Positions 1 through 5,514 of a DNA stretch of 5,903 bases are shown here, piece after piece. Numbering within the stretch: position 1 is the first letter of the stretch; each line of letters opens with the position of its first letter. This DNA is from Nitrospinota bacterium (GTDB lineage: Bacteria > Nitrospinota_A > UBA7883 > JACRLM01), in assembly GCA_015231995.1 (NCBI GenBank), contig JADGAO010000199.1, forward strand, positions 1 through 5,903, read 5' to 3'. Position numbers and translations under genes: made by a program. The notes under the pieces are model-generated. The model saw nothing but the letters and a program-made list of their open reading frames with translations. It did not search any database and was not told the origin of the DNA.

Positions 1-25
1 ATCTTTTAAAATCACGACCATAAAC

Positions 26-70
26 AAAAAAACCGCGCGACAAAACCACGTTCATGGCTTCGCCGCGCGG
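26..70 (-). terminator. Rho-independent terminator of the cytochrome c gene
   Basis: Read on the minus strand, CCGCGCG (70-64) pairs perfectly with CGCGCGG (39-33), and a run of seven T follows at 32-26. The 24-base loop can form a smaller inner hairpin (CCAT/GTGG around GAAC). A GC-only stem followed by a T run, starting about 19 bases after the cytochrome stop codon, is the standard layout of an intrinsic terminator. The loop is longer than usual, which lowers certainty slightly. Confidence 0.7.
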
Positions 71-88
71 CTTGTTGAAACGCGCCAG

Positions 89-457
89 TTAAAGGGTCTT
101 CATGTAATCCATCAGATCCGCCACTTCCTGGTCGGACAACGGCCTGGTGGTGTGGGCGGGCTTGGGTTTGTCCACCTTTTTCATGGTCTCTTTGAGCTTT
201 TTGGTGTAATCGTCCCCGGCGTTCCACACGGCGGGCGGGTCCTTGAGCCATTTCTTCAGCCAGTCTTCCGTAGCCCTTTTGGTGATCTCGGCAAGGCCTG
301 GGCCGACCTTTTTTTTATCGCTGATGTTATGGCAGTTGGCGCATTTTCCGGCGCCTTCAAAAAGCGATTTGCCGGCGTTCGCATCGGCGTAAGCCGCGCC
401 AGACGTGACCATTGTTGCGATTGAAGCGCAGACCGCGAATGTAAATAATCGTTTCAT
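89..457 (-). CDS. Small periplasmic class I c-type cytochrome (monohaem)
   Basis: This 122-residue protein is a soluble electron carrier exported to the periplasm. Residues 1-24 look like a Sec signal peptide: KR near the start, a hydrophobic stretch, and a likely cleavage at AYA|DA. The haem-attachment motif CANCH lies at 39-43, with H43 as proximal ligand. KVGPGL (50-55) follows it, as expected in this fold. The distal methionine is probably M92 in the loop before the last helix (LSDQEVADLMDYMKTL, 107-122), although M116 and M119 are also present. The length fits a single-domain class I cytochrome. An AGAGGA Shine-Dalgarno at 470-465, seven bases ahead of the ATG, supports the start. The gene stands alone, with a terminator behind it and no oxidase or reductase next to it, so its redox partner cannot be read from this window. 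Confidence 0.9.
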   Translation of the reverse strand: MKRLFTFAVCASIATMVTSGAAYADANAGKSLFEGAGKCANCHNISDKKKVGPGLAEITKRATEDWLKKWLKDPPAVWNAGDDYTKKLKETMKKVDKPKPAHTTRPLSDQEVADLMDYMKTL

Positions 458-464
458 CTAAAAT

Positions 465-487
465 TCCTCTTGGAGTGGTCAATTATA
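465..487 (-). promoter_or_regulatory. Putative -10 box and ribosome binding site of the cytochrome gene
   Basis: On the minus strand there is a perfect TATAAT at 487-482 and an AGAGGA Shine-Dalgarno at 470-465. Transcription would start near 475 and give a leader of about 18 bases. No convincing -35 box sits 16-18 bases upstream, so the promoter may need an activator or may be a chance match in AT-rich DNA. The ribosome binding site is firm; the -10 call is tentative. Confidence 0.4.
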
Positions 488-549
488 AAGTATCTCACAA
501 CCCGCATCCGTTTTCGGAGACGAGCCAACTTGCTTATATATCCGCAATT

Positions 550-752
550 TTAGACTATATCCGCCTGAGAATCAATCAACCCTCTCTTTTGCGCCGCCGC
601 CCTGTCCTGCCGCCACAACGACCAGGCCCCGCCCCCAGCGTCACCGTGAGGAAAATGGGAAGCAGAGGGCCTATCATGTCGCTGGCCATGTCGTTCATCA
701 GGCTGACGAGGCCCAGTATCACGACGGTGCGCGGCAGTTCTGAAAATATCAT
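550..752 (-). pseudogene. Degraded 5' end of a major facilitator superfamily transporter gene
   Basis: From ATG at 752 the minus strand encodes about 42 residues that match the start of a familiar MFS subfamily: LPRTVVILGLVSLMNDMASD followed by MIGPLLPIFLTVTLGAG. This is the cytoplasmic lead-in, the first membrane helix and the conserved N-D-x-A-S-[ED]-M-I-x-P-L-L-P segment. After about 627 the reading frame turns into arginine- and glycine-rich sequence and stops at 576, where a real transporter would continue for about 350 more residues. The next minus frame runs on from the same point (AWSLWRQDRAAA) to a stop at 550 and could be a transporter's hydrophilic C-terminal tail. That would fit an internal deletion with a frame change. 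A TTG at 764 is an alternative start. There is no clear Shine-Dalgarno. The family match is from recalled sequence patterns; the deletion is inference. Confidence 0.65.
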
Positions 753-887
753 CGTTTTTCCCAACCACAGTCCATGCGAATTTTACAGCGGGCAACCCAT
801 CAAGGGACGCCAACCGTTACCACCCTAAACGAGCGGTGTCTTTACGGCGAATTTTTGTTAATGAACGGCGCGGCGGCATTGTCCTCC

Positions 888-941
888 TTGCCCCGCAGTC
901 TCTTCGAAGGTAAACTCAAGTAGAGTCTATACGCAAAAGGA
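888..941 (+). promoter_or_regulatory. Putative sigma-70-type promoter and ribosome binding site of the tmk operon
   Basis: TTGCCC (888-893) and TAAACT (911-916) are separated by exactly 17 bases. Each matches four of six consensus positions. Transcription would start near 923. AAAAGGA at 935-941 lies five bases before the GTG at 947 and decides that start, because the same frame has a TAA stop at 911-913 and no ATG, GTG or TTG in between. The promoter is a weak match; the ribosome binding site is good. Confidence 0.4.
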
Positions 942-946
942 TCGTC

Positions 947-1600
947 GTGGGAAAAGGTGTGTTCGTAACATTCGAGGGCGTCGAGGGTAGCGGCAAAAGC
1001 ACGCAGATACGACTGCTTGCGGACGCTTTGAAAAAGGCCGGTTACACCGTCACCGTCACCCGTGAGCCGGGCGGCACCGCGCCGGGCGAGGCTTTGCGTA
1101 AAATCGCGCTCGATCCGCACACCGGGGAGTTGGACCCGATGACGGAGCTTCTCATATTCTCGGCGGCGCGAAGGGAGCTTATATCGAGGGTCATCGCGCC
1201 TGCGCTCAAGGAGGGGCATGTTGTTTTGCTCGACAGGTTCGCCGATTCCACCACGGCCTATCAAGGGTACGCCAGAGGGCTAAACCTTGCGATGATTGAA
1301 CAGCTCAACCGTACCGTAACCGAGGGCGTGTGGCCGGAGCGGACAATCGTCCTGGATGTGGATGTGGAGGAGGGGTTGACGCGCTCCGTCACGCGCATGG
1401 CGATGGAAGGCTCCACCACGGAAGCCAGGTTCGAAGGAGAGGGGCTGGACTTCCACGGGCGCGTGAGAGACGGCTATCTTCAGATCGCAAAAAAAGACCC
1501 GCAGAGGGTGAAAATCATAAAACCCGGAACTGTCGAAGACATACGGCGGGCCGTGTTCTCGTCGGTGGCCGACCTGTTCCCCCAGCTTACGGTGGATTGA
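947..1600 (+). CDS. tmk: Thymidylate kinase (dTMP kinase)
   Basis: This cytosolic enzyme phosphorylates dTMP to dTDP with ATP, a required step of dTTP synthesis. All family landmarks are present in its 217 residues, close to the usual 205-215. The P-loop is GVEGSGKS at 11-18 (K17). The dTMP-site segment TREPGGT lies at 38-44. The FSAARREL segment (71-78) carries the conserved arginine. The DRF motif is at 96-98, followed by S101 and AYQG (104-107). The lid and C-terminal signature is a RFEGEGLDFHGRVRDGYL-type segment in the last third. Translation starts at a GTG. The gene opens a tight operon, with holB starting three bases after its stop; tmk next to holB is a common bacterial arrangement. 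Confidence 0.97.
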   Translation: MGKGVFVTFEGVEGSGKSTQIRLLADALKKAGYTVTVTREPGGTAPGEALRKIALDPHTGELDPMTELLIFSAARRELISRVIAPALKEGHVVLLDRFADSTTAYQGYARGLNLAMIEQLNRTVTEGVWPERTIVLDVDVEEGLTRSVTRMAMEGSTTEARFEGEGLDFHGRVRDGYLQIAKKDPQRVKIIKPGTVEDIRRAVFSSVADLFPQLTVD

Positions 1601-1603
1601 GCG

Positions 1604-2608
1604 ATGCTCCGGTTAAGCCAGATAATGGGGCAGGAGAACGCCCTCAAAACCCTCAAGGCGGCTCTTCCGCCCGGACAGCCCGCCCATAGCTATCTGTTCA
1701 CTGGCCCGGACGGGGTGGGGAAACGCTCCACTGCGCTTGCCTGGGCGCAGGCGCTGTTTTGCGCGCATGGCGGGGGGGACGCTTGCGGCTCCTGCAAACC
1801 GTGCGTGAAGGTTGAAAAGGGGAACCATCCAGACCTGATACTCGTCAAGCCGGAGATACGCGAGAAAAAGGTAAAGGAAGAGATAGACATCGACCACGTC
1901 CGCGACCTCATTGGCCGCCTCAGCTATCGCCCTTACGAGTCGCAAAGGATAGTGGCTATCGTGGACGGCGCGGATTCGATGAACGTTCCCGCCGCCAACG
2001 CCCTTCTGAAAACGCTGGAGGAGCCGCCGGGCGAGACGGTGATAATAATAATCGCCTCCAATATGGACAGTCTCCTGCCCACGGTCGTCTCGCGGTTGAG
2101 GACCGTCCGTTTCGCCCCTCTGCCATACGGCGCGGTGGTGGAGATACTGCGGTCACAGCGCGGCATGTCCGCAGAGGACGCGAAAACCATGGCGGCTCTT
2201 TCCAAAGGCGCCCCCGGATCGCTTGGCGAGGAGGCTTTGCCGGTTTTGCGGCAGGATCGCGCCAGGGCGATGGAGTTCATCTCTTTCGTGGCGGACGCAA
2301 GAGGGGCGGAAGCGTTCCGGCTGGCCACAGAGCTTGATAAATCCGCCGACAAAGGCAGGGCAGACGGGACGCTGGACATGATACGGGAGATCGTCCGGGA
2401 CATCATTTCGATAAAAGTCAGGCGCGGGTGTGATAAAGTGATAAACATGGACGTTTCAGAAGAGCTTGAAAAACTTTCGGGCAGGCTTACCCAACGAAAG
2501 CTGATGATGGCCTACGACGCGGCTGTGAACGCGGCTCATATGAGAAAATGGAACATTAACCCGTTGCTTACAATGGGACTTCTTTATCAAGAGTTGAAAG
2601 AACGATAG
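1604..2608 (+). CDS. holB: DNA polymerase III clamp-loader subunit delta-prime
   Basis: Delta-prime is the stator of the clamp loader, which opens the beta clamp and places it on DNA. The 334-residue length is typical. The AAA+ core is clear: QIMGQENALKTLKAAL (6-21) at the start, a P-loop-like GPDGVGKR (34-41), and a zinc module with C53, C61, C64 and C67. The degenerate Walker B region is VDGAD (120-124), followed by a sensor-type segment NVPAANALLKTLEEPP (127-142). Position 41 is arginine instead of Ser/Thr, as expected for a subunit that does not hydrolyse ATP. The SRC arginine-finger motif reads S163-R164-L165. The C-terminal third is helical, as in the family collar domain. A weak GGTGGA at 1591-1596, seven bases before the ATG, serves as ribosome site. 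The stop abuts the next gene's ATG. DnaX is the closest alternative, but the missing Walker residues and the length favour HolB. Confidence 0.93.
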   Translation: MLRLSQIMGQENALKTLKAALPPGQPAHSYLFTGPDGVGKRSTALAWAQALFCAHGGGDACGSCKPCVKVEKGNHPDLILVKPEIREKKVKEEIDIDHVRDLIGRLSYRPYESQRIVAIVDGADSMNVPAANALLKTLEEPPGETVIIIIASNMDSLLPTVVSRLRTVRFAPLPYGAVVEILRSQRGMSAEDAKTMAALSKGAPGSLGEEALPVLRQDRARAMEFISFVADARGAEAFRLATELDKSADKGRADGTLDMIREIVRDIISIKVRRGCDKVINMDVSEELEKLSGRLTQRKLMMAYDAAVNAAHMRKWNINPLLTMGLLYQELKER

Positions 2609-3958
2609 ATGGATGCCATGAGTTCCCCGGAAACTCCCTCTGAAGAGACGCCGGGTGTGAATATATCCGCAGATGAACCCGCCCATTCCTGCGCGTGTCA
2701 TGCGCCGCAGGAATCTCACCAGCAGGAAGACGCTTCGGCGGCGAAACTCCCGACTCGTTTTGTCGTAACCGTGCAGAACAGAACCGGCGATAAAGCGATG
2801 GATTATTATTGCGACGGATTTGATTTGAGAGTGGGCGATTTTTGCGTCGCGGAGAACGACGGCAAGCTGTTTTTCGGTTCCGTGAGCGTTGGCCGGAAAC
2901 CGGACTGGCTGTTATGCGCCAAGAAGAAGCCCGCCGGCAAAGTCATCCGCATAGCGACGGCTGACGATATCAGGAAGGCCGAGGAACTGGCCGACAAGGA
3001 AGACTCCGCGTTCGAATATTGCAAGGATAGGATAGTCGGCGGCGATCTGCAGATGAACCTTTCCTCCGTGCATTGTTCCTTCGACGGGTTGAGGGTCGCC
3101 TTTATTTTCACCGCAGAGGGAAGGGTGGACTTTCGAGAGCTGGTCAGGGATTTGGCCGGATTCACCCGGATGAAGGTGGAGATGCGCCAGATAGGCGTGC
3201 GCGACGAGGCCAAACTGCTGGGCGGTTGCGGCCCGTGCGGAAAGTCTCTTTGCTGTTCCACGTTCCTGCCGGACTTTGCTCCGGTCTCCATACGCATGGC
3301 AAAAGATCAAAACCTGTCGCTTAACCCCACGAAGATAGCGGGGGTGTGCGGAAGGCTGATGTGTTGCCTATCGTACGAGTACGAAAATTACAGGGAGCTG
3401 ATGTCCAAAGCTCCCAAGATGAACAAACAGGTGGTGACGCCGGACGGCAAAATAGGCAGGGTCGCCCATATCAATGCGCTTCGTGAAAAGGTGGGGGTCA
3501 TTTTCGAAGACGGTTCGAGGATGGAATTCGGCCTTACGGAAGTCATTCCCGCGCACAAACGCCCACAACCGGTTCCGGGCGCCGTGGAGCCTGCGGCGGT
3601 TGCGCCGGTTGAAAAACCGCGTCCCCCTGCGCCCAGGGAACGCGCCCCCGAACAGGAGCGGAAAGCCCCTGCGGAGAGAAGGCCGGATACGGCAGAGCCT
3701 GGGCAGACTGCCGATGACGAACGCAAATCCTTGCGGAAACGCTCCAGACGGCGCGGAAAAAGGGGGAGCGAACGTTCACCGGCTCAGGAAGCCAGACCGG
3801 ACGCGGGTATTGAAAGGGTTGAAAGACCTGAAAGAGCCGAAACGCCGCCGCCCAGGCCTGCCGACGCCGATGCAGGCGCTGGTCAGCCTTCCGAAGGGGA
3901 TCAATCTTCCTCTCGCCATTCAAGAAGGCGAAGGGGCGGGATGAGGCGCAAACAATGA
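2609..3958 (+). CDS. ricT: RicT/YaaT-family PSP1-domain protein with extended, basic C-terminal tail
   Basis: The core (about residues 48-315) closely follows the PSP1/RicT family: RIATADD (114-120), FTAEGRVDFRELVRDLA (167-183), RQIGVRDEAKLLGG (193-206), a cysteine block CGPCGKSLCC (207-216), NLSLNPTKIAG (235-245) and CGRLMCC (247-253). In Bacillus subtilis the homologue joins RicA and RicF in an Fe-S-containing complex that affects RNA processing by RNase Y; whether that applies here is unknown, and no ricA or ricF is in the window. Two ends are unusual. The N-terminus adds about 48 residues with C28-A-C30-H31. The tail (about 318-449) is rich in Pro, Ala, Glu and Arg and ends with SRRRRGGMRRKQ, suggesting a disordered nucleic-acid-binding extension. 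B. subtilis RicT has about 275 residues. The start is either ATG 2609, directly after the holB stop, or ATG 2618; neither has a strong ribosome site. Being next to holB is common for this family. Confidence 0.92.
   Translation: MDAMSSPETPSEETPGVNISADEPAHSCACHAPQESHQQEDASAAKLPTRFVVTVQNRTGDKAMDYYCDGFDLRVGDFCVAENDGKLFFGSVSVGRKPDWLLCAKKKPAGKVIRIATADDIRKAEELADKEDSAFEYCKDRIVGGDLQMNLSSVHCSFDGLRVAFIFTAEGRVDFRELVRDLAGFTRMKVEMRQIGVRDEAKLLGGCGPCGKSLCCSTFLPDFAPVSIRMAKDQNLSLNPTKIAGVCGRLMCCLSYEYENYRELMSKAPKMNKQVVTPDGKIGRVAHINALREKVGVIFEDGSRMEFGLTEVIPAHKRPQPVPGAVEPAAVAPVEKPRPPAPRERAPEQERKAPAERRPDTAEPGQTADDERKSLRKRSRRRGKRGSERSPAQEARPDAGIERVERPERAETPPPRPADADAGAGQPSEGDQSSSRHSRRRRGGMRRKQ
3810..3845 (+). repeat. 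Short 9-base tandem repeat in the ricT tail
   Basis: Four consecutive 9-base units (TTGAAAGGG, TTGAAAGAC, CTGAAAGAG, CCGAAACGC) share a central GAAA. They encode I-E-R, V-E-R, P-E-R and A-E-T inside the low-complexity tail of RicT. The first three are near-identical, and the fourth is degenerate. In-frame units of nine bases let the tail change length without a frameshift. Confidence 0.6.
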
Positions 3959-3974
3959 TTCTCTTCTTCGCGGA

Positions 3975-4418
3975 ATGTCTGTCGGAAGGATAGCCGTTGT
4001 TGCGCTCGCGCTGATTCTGGGCGCGACCTGCGTGTGGGCCGAACCTATTTATGTCAATCTGGACAAGGCCAAACTGCGCTCCGGCCCCGGCACAAGCTAC
4101 AAAGTCCTCTGGGAAGCCCGCAAATACGCCCCGCTCGAATACCTTGCCAAATATAAGGACTGGTATGTGGCGCGGGATTATCAGGGCGACGTCGGGTGGA
4201 TACAGGAGCAGTCAATAGGCAAGGGTGTCGCCGCGATAGTCATAAAGAAAAAAGCGGAGATAAAAAAAGGCCCCGAGAAGGGGCAACCCACGCTTTTCAC
4301 AGTGGAGGAGCGCTATCTGTTCAAAGTCGTCGAGCAGAAAAAGGAATGGGTGAAGGTTCAAGGCGCCGACGGCGACGGTGGATGGGTGTTGAAGGAACTG
4401 CTCTGGATGTCGCGTTGA
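3975..4418 (+). CDS. Secreted protein with two bacterial SH3-like domains
   Basis: The 147-residue protein has a signal peptide (1-22: R5, a hydrophobic run, then likely cleavage at VWA|EP), so it should act in the periplasm or envelope. C19 does not sit in a proper lipobox, so I do not call it a lipoprotein. Two SH3-type repeats follow. The first (about 25-80) has the hallmark LRSGPGTSYKVLWEA (34-48), DWY (62-64) and GDVGWI (71-76). The second (about 86-144) keeps LFTVEERYLFKVVEQKKEWV and GDGGWV, but its RSGPGT segment has become KKGPEKGQ. Such domains often bind peptidoglycan or proteins; the ligand here is unknown. The start has no good Shine-Dalgarno (GGA directly abuts the ATG), which suggests translation coupled to ricT, whose stop lies 16 bases upstream. 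A link to the function of the genes before it is not evident. Confidence 0.85.
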   Translation: MSVGRIAVVALALILGATCVWAEPIYVNLDKAKLRSGPGTSYKVLWEARKYAPLEYLAKYKDWYVARDYQGDVGWIQEQSIGKGVAAIVIKKKAEIKKGPEKGQPTLFTVEERYLFKVVEQKKEWVKVQGADGDGGWVLKELLWMSR

Positions 4419-4434
4419 CTACGGTTTTTCACCG

Positions 4435-4463
4435 TTGCCCGCGCCAGTGGCATAAGCTATCTT
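4435..4463 (+). promoter_or_regulatory. Putative promoter of the pterin synthase gene
   Basis: TTGCCC (4435-4440) and TATCTT (4458-4463) are exactly 17 bases apart, each matching four of six consensus positions. The predicted transcription start, about seven bases beyond the -10 box, falls on or next to the ATG at 4470. No Shine-Dalgarno precedes that ATG, so a leaderless message is possible. Read-through from the upstream operon is the alternative. Confidence 0.35.
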
Positions 4464-4469
4464 AAGCCT

Positions 4470-4967
4470 ATGAGCCAGACGACAAGGTTAAAAATATTCC
4501 GCGAAGACCACAACTTCGCCGCCGCCCATTTTTTGCCGGAGATGGGGAAATGCGAAAGGCTTCACGGCCACAACTATTATGTGTCCGTCGAAATAAGCGC
4601 CGCGCCCGGCCCGGACAACACTGTCATAGACTTCAACTCCATAAACCCCCTCATAAAACGCATATGCGACGGGCTTGACCACCGCATACTACTTGCGCGT
4701 GACGATAAACGTATCGGGCTTATCGTTACGGAACGGGAGATAGAAGCCGTCGTTGGGAGCAAACGGTTCGTCTTCCCACGAGAGGACTGCGTGATACTCC
4801 CGCTCCCGGCCACGACGGTGGAGCTGTTGGCCGCGCACGTTTGCGGGCTTCTGGCCGGGGAGCTTTCCGTGATGATTGCGGGGCTTGAGTGGGTAGAGGC
4901 GGGGGTGAAAGAAGGCGCGTCGCAGATGGCGCTCCATCGGGTGGATATGGGTAAGATGGTAAAATAA
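4470..4967 (+). CDS. 6-pyruvoyl-tetrahydropterin synthase / QueD-family enzyme
   Basis: This zinc enzyme fold converts dihydroneopterin triphosphate, either to 6-carboxytetrahydropterin (QueD, queuosine pathway) or to other pterins. Visible active-site parts among 165 residues are FAAAHFLP with H20, the C-x3-H-G-H motif at 28-34 (catalytic C28, zinc ligands H32 and H34), IDFNSINPLI (53-62), the D70-H71 pair in GLDHRILL, PATTVELLA with E118, and E143 in WVEAG. Bacterial QueD is usually about 120 residues. The extra length lies between H71 and E118 (DDKRIGLIV... SKRFVFPREDCVILPL), an insert that resembles versions I associate with archaea. The QueD-type C-terminal E-T motif is replaced by E-A-G. 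The C-x3-HGH spacing favours QueD-like chemistry over the PTPS-III folate-bypass type. No queC, queE or queF lies nearby, so I leave the symbol blank. It is followed 15 bases later by the DinB-like gene, probably in the same transcript. Confidence 0.88.
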   Translation: MSQTTRLKIFREDHNFAAAHFLPEMGKCERLHGHNYYVSVEISAAPGPDNTVIDFNSINPLIKRICDGLDHRILLARDDKRIGLIVTEREIEAVVGSKRFVFPREDCVILPLPATTVELLAAHVCGLLAGELSVMIAGLEWVEAGVKEGASQMALHRVDMGKMVK

Positions 4968-4972
4968 CATTT

Positions 4973-4977
4973 GGAGG
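4973..4977 (+). promoter_or_regulatory. Ribosome binding site fixing the DinB-like gene start
   Basis: GGAGG at 4973-4977 is a strong Shine-Dalgarno five bases before ATG 4983. A TTG at 4971 opens the same frame, but it overlaps this site and would add four residues (MEDV) that are themselves the ribosome site. ATG 4983 is therefore the start. Confidence 0.85.
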
Positions 4978-4982
4978 ATGTC

Positions 4983-5462
4983 ATGAAAGAACTGAAGAAA
5001 ATCATCGCGGGATTGGAGCAAACCCCAAGCCTGCTCAAAGAAATGCTCTCCGAAATCCCGTCCACTCTAATGAGGAAACACCGTATCCCCGGCAAATGGT
5101 GCATCCACGAACACGCCGTCCACTTCGCCAAAGTCCAAAAAATGCTGAACGAGCGGTTACGGCGTTTCATGACCGAAGAAAACATGGAGATTGTCCCGTA
5201 TGTGCCGGGCGCTTCCACTCCTGTGGATGAGCTTATAAAGGCCGATCTCAAAACGTCGTTGAAAGAGTTTTCGAAAGACCGGAAAACTTTCGTCAAAACG
5301 CTTAAACGCCTTAAGCCGAAAGATTGGCGCAAACAGGCCAAGCATCCAGAATACACCAACTATACGCCGTATATCATGATCCGGCATCTGTTGTTTCACG
5401 ACAACACGCACATGTACCGTATCGAGGAATTATGGCTGACAAGGGAGCTTAAAAAGAAATAA
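4983..5462 (+). CDS. DinB-like four-helix protein with a putative metal site
   Basis: This 159-residue cytosolic protein has the layout of the DinB/YfiT superfamily (DinB_2-like), four-helix proteins that often hold a divalent metal and whose members include thiol transferases and many uncharacterised proteins. The N-terminus has the typical LEQTPSLLKEML segment (11-22), then GKWCIHEHAVHFAKVQ (37-52), where families usually show K-W-S-x-x-E-x-x-x-H. H47 is the first likely metal ligand. H139 and H143 in LLFHDNTHMYRIEEL supply the other two, completing the usual three-histidine set. The protein ends in a basic stretch (RELKKK). It has no catalytic motif that would name a substrate. It lies 15 bases after the pterin synthase and ahead of the permease. 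Assignment to the superfamily is confident; its function is unknown. Confidence 0.8.
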   Translation: MKELKKIIAGLEQTPSLLKEMLSEIPSTLMRKHRIPGKWCIHEHAVHFAKVQKMLNERLRRFMTEENMEIVPYVPGASTPVDELIKADLKTSLKEFSKDRKTFVKTLKRLKPKDWRKQAKHPEYTNYTPYIMIRHLLFHDNTHMYRIEELWLTRELKKK

Positions 5463-5500
5463 TATTTTTGTGAACGCCATAGAATAACCGTCCGCATCGC

Positions 5501-5507
5501 GAGGAGG
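5501..5507 (+). promoter_or_regulatory. Strong ribosome binding site of the permease gene
   Basis: GAGGAGG lies seven bases before ATG 5515 and fixes that start. A TAGAAT resembling a -10 box occurs at 5480-5485, but no -35 box stands at the right distance. The 52-base gap after the DinB-like gene is too short to hold a purine riboswitch. Confidence 0.8.
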
Positions 5508-5514
5508 CTGGCCC

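Larger units (their letters stand above)
458..946. other. 489-base gap without an intact gene, between divergent transcription units
   Basis: The left part (about 480-560) is AT-rich and carries the cytochrome promoter candidate. The middle (550-752) holds the MFS gene remnant. In the right part (765-946) I see no homology to a known protein in any frame, no strong hairpin and no RNA gene. It contains only a promoter-like pair and the ribosome binding site of tmk. Open frames here are short and read like shadows. Confidence 0.6.

Noticed and set aside
152..424. A 90-residue plus-strand frame opposite the cytochrome gene
   Set aside because: The minus strand has the signal peptide, CxxCH, ribosome site and terminator of a real cytochrome.
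790..795. A third TTGCCC box, on the minus strand ahead of the MFS remnant
   Set aside because: No -10-like sequence stands 16-18 bases downstream (GACTGT at 17), so the recurrence of TTGCCC is probably chance.
842..1264. A 140-residue minus-strand frame upstream of and overlapping tmk
   Set aside because: It has no recognisable motif and mostly mirrors tmk codons.
1933..2448. A 171-residue minus-strand frame inside holB
   Set aside because: Composition is low complexity, there is no ribosome site or motif, and the plus strand encodes a clear HolB.
3474..3944. A 156-residue frame overlapping the ricT tail in another phase
   Set aside because: It arises from the GC-rich repetitive tail; it is rich in Arg/Pro/Gly with no recognisable domain. 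The RicT frame is supported by homology up to the tail and by its stop next to the following gene.
4421..4435. Hairpin ACGGT-TTTTC-ACCGT after the SH3 gene as a terminator
   Set aside because: The stem is only five base pairs and no T run follows; it also overlaps the promoter-like TTGCCC.
4577..5359. A 260-residue open frame on the minus strand across two plus-strand genes
   Set aside because: It is serine- and arginine-rich with no family motif, and lies antisense to the well-supported pterin synthase and DinB-like genes. It is a codon-usage shadow.
5463..5514. Purine riboswitch ahead of the permease
   Set aside because: The gap is only 52 bases and shows no three-way-junction pattern, although such genes are sometimes riboswitch-controlled.
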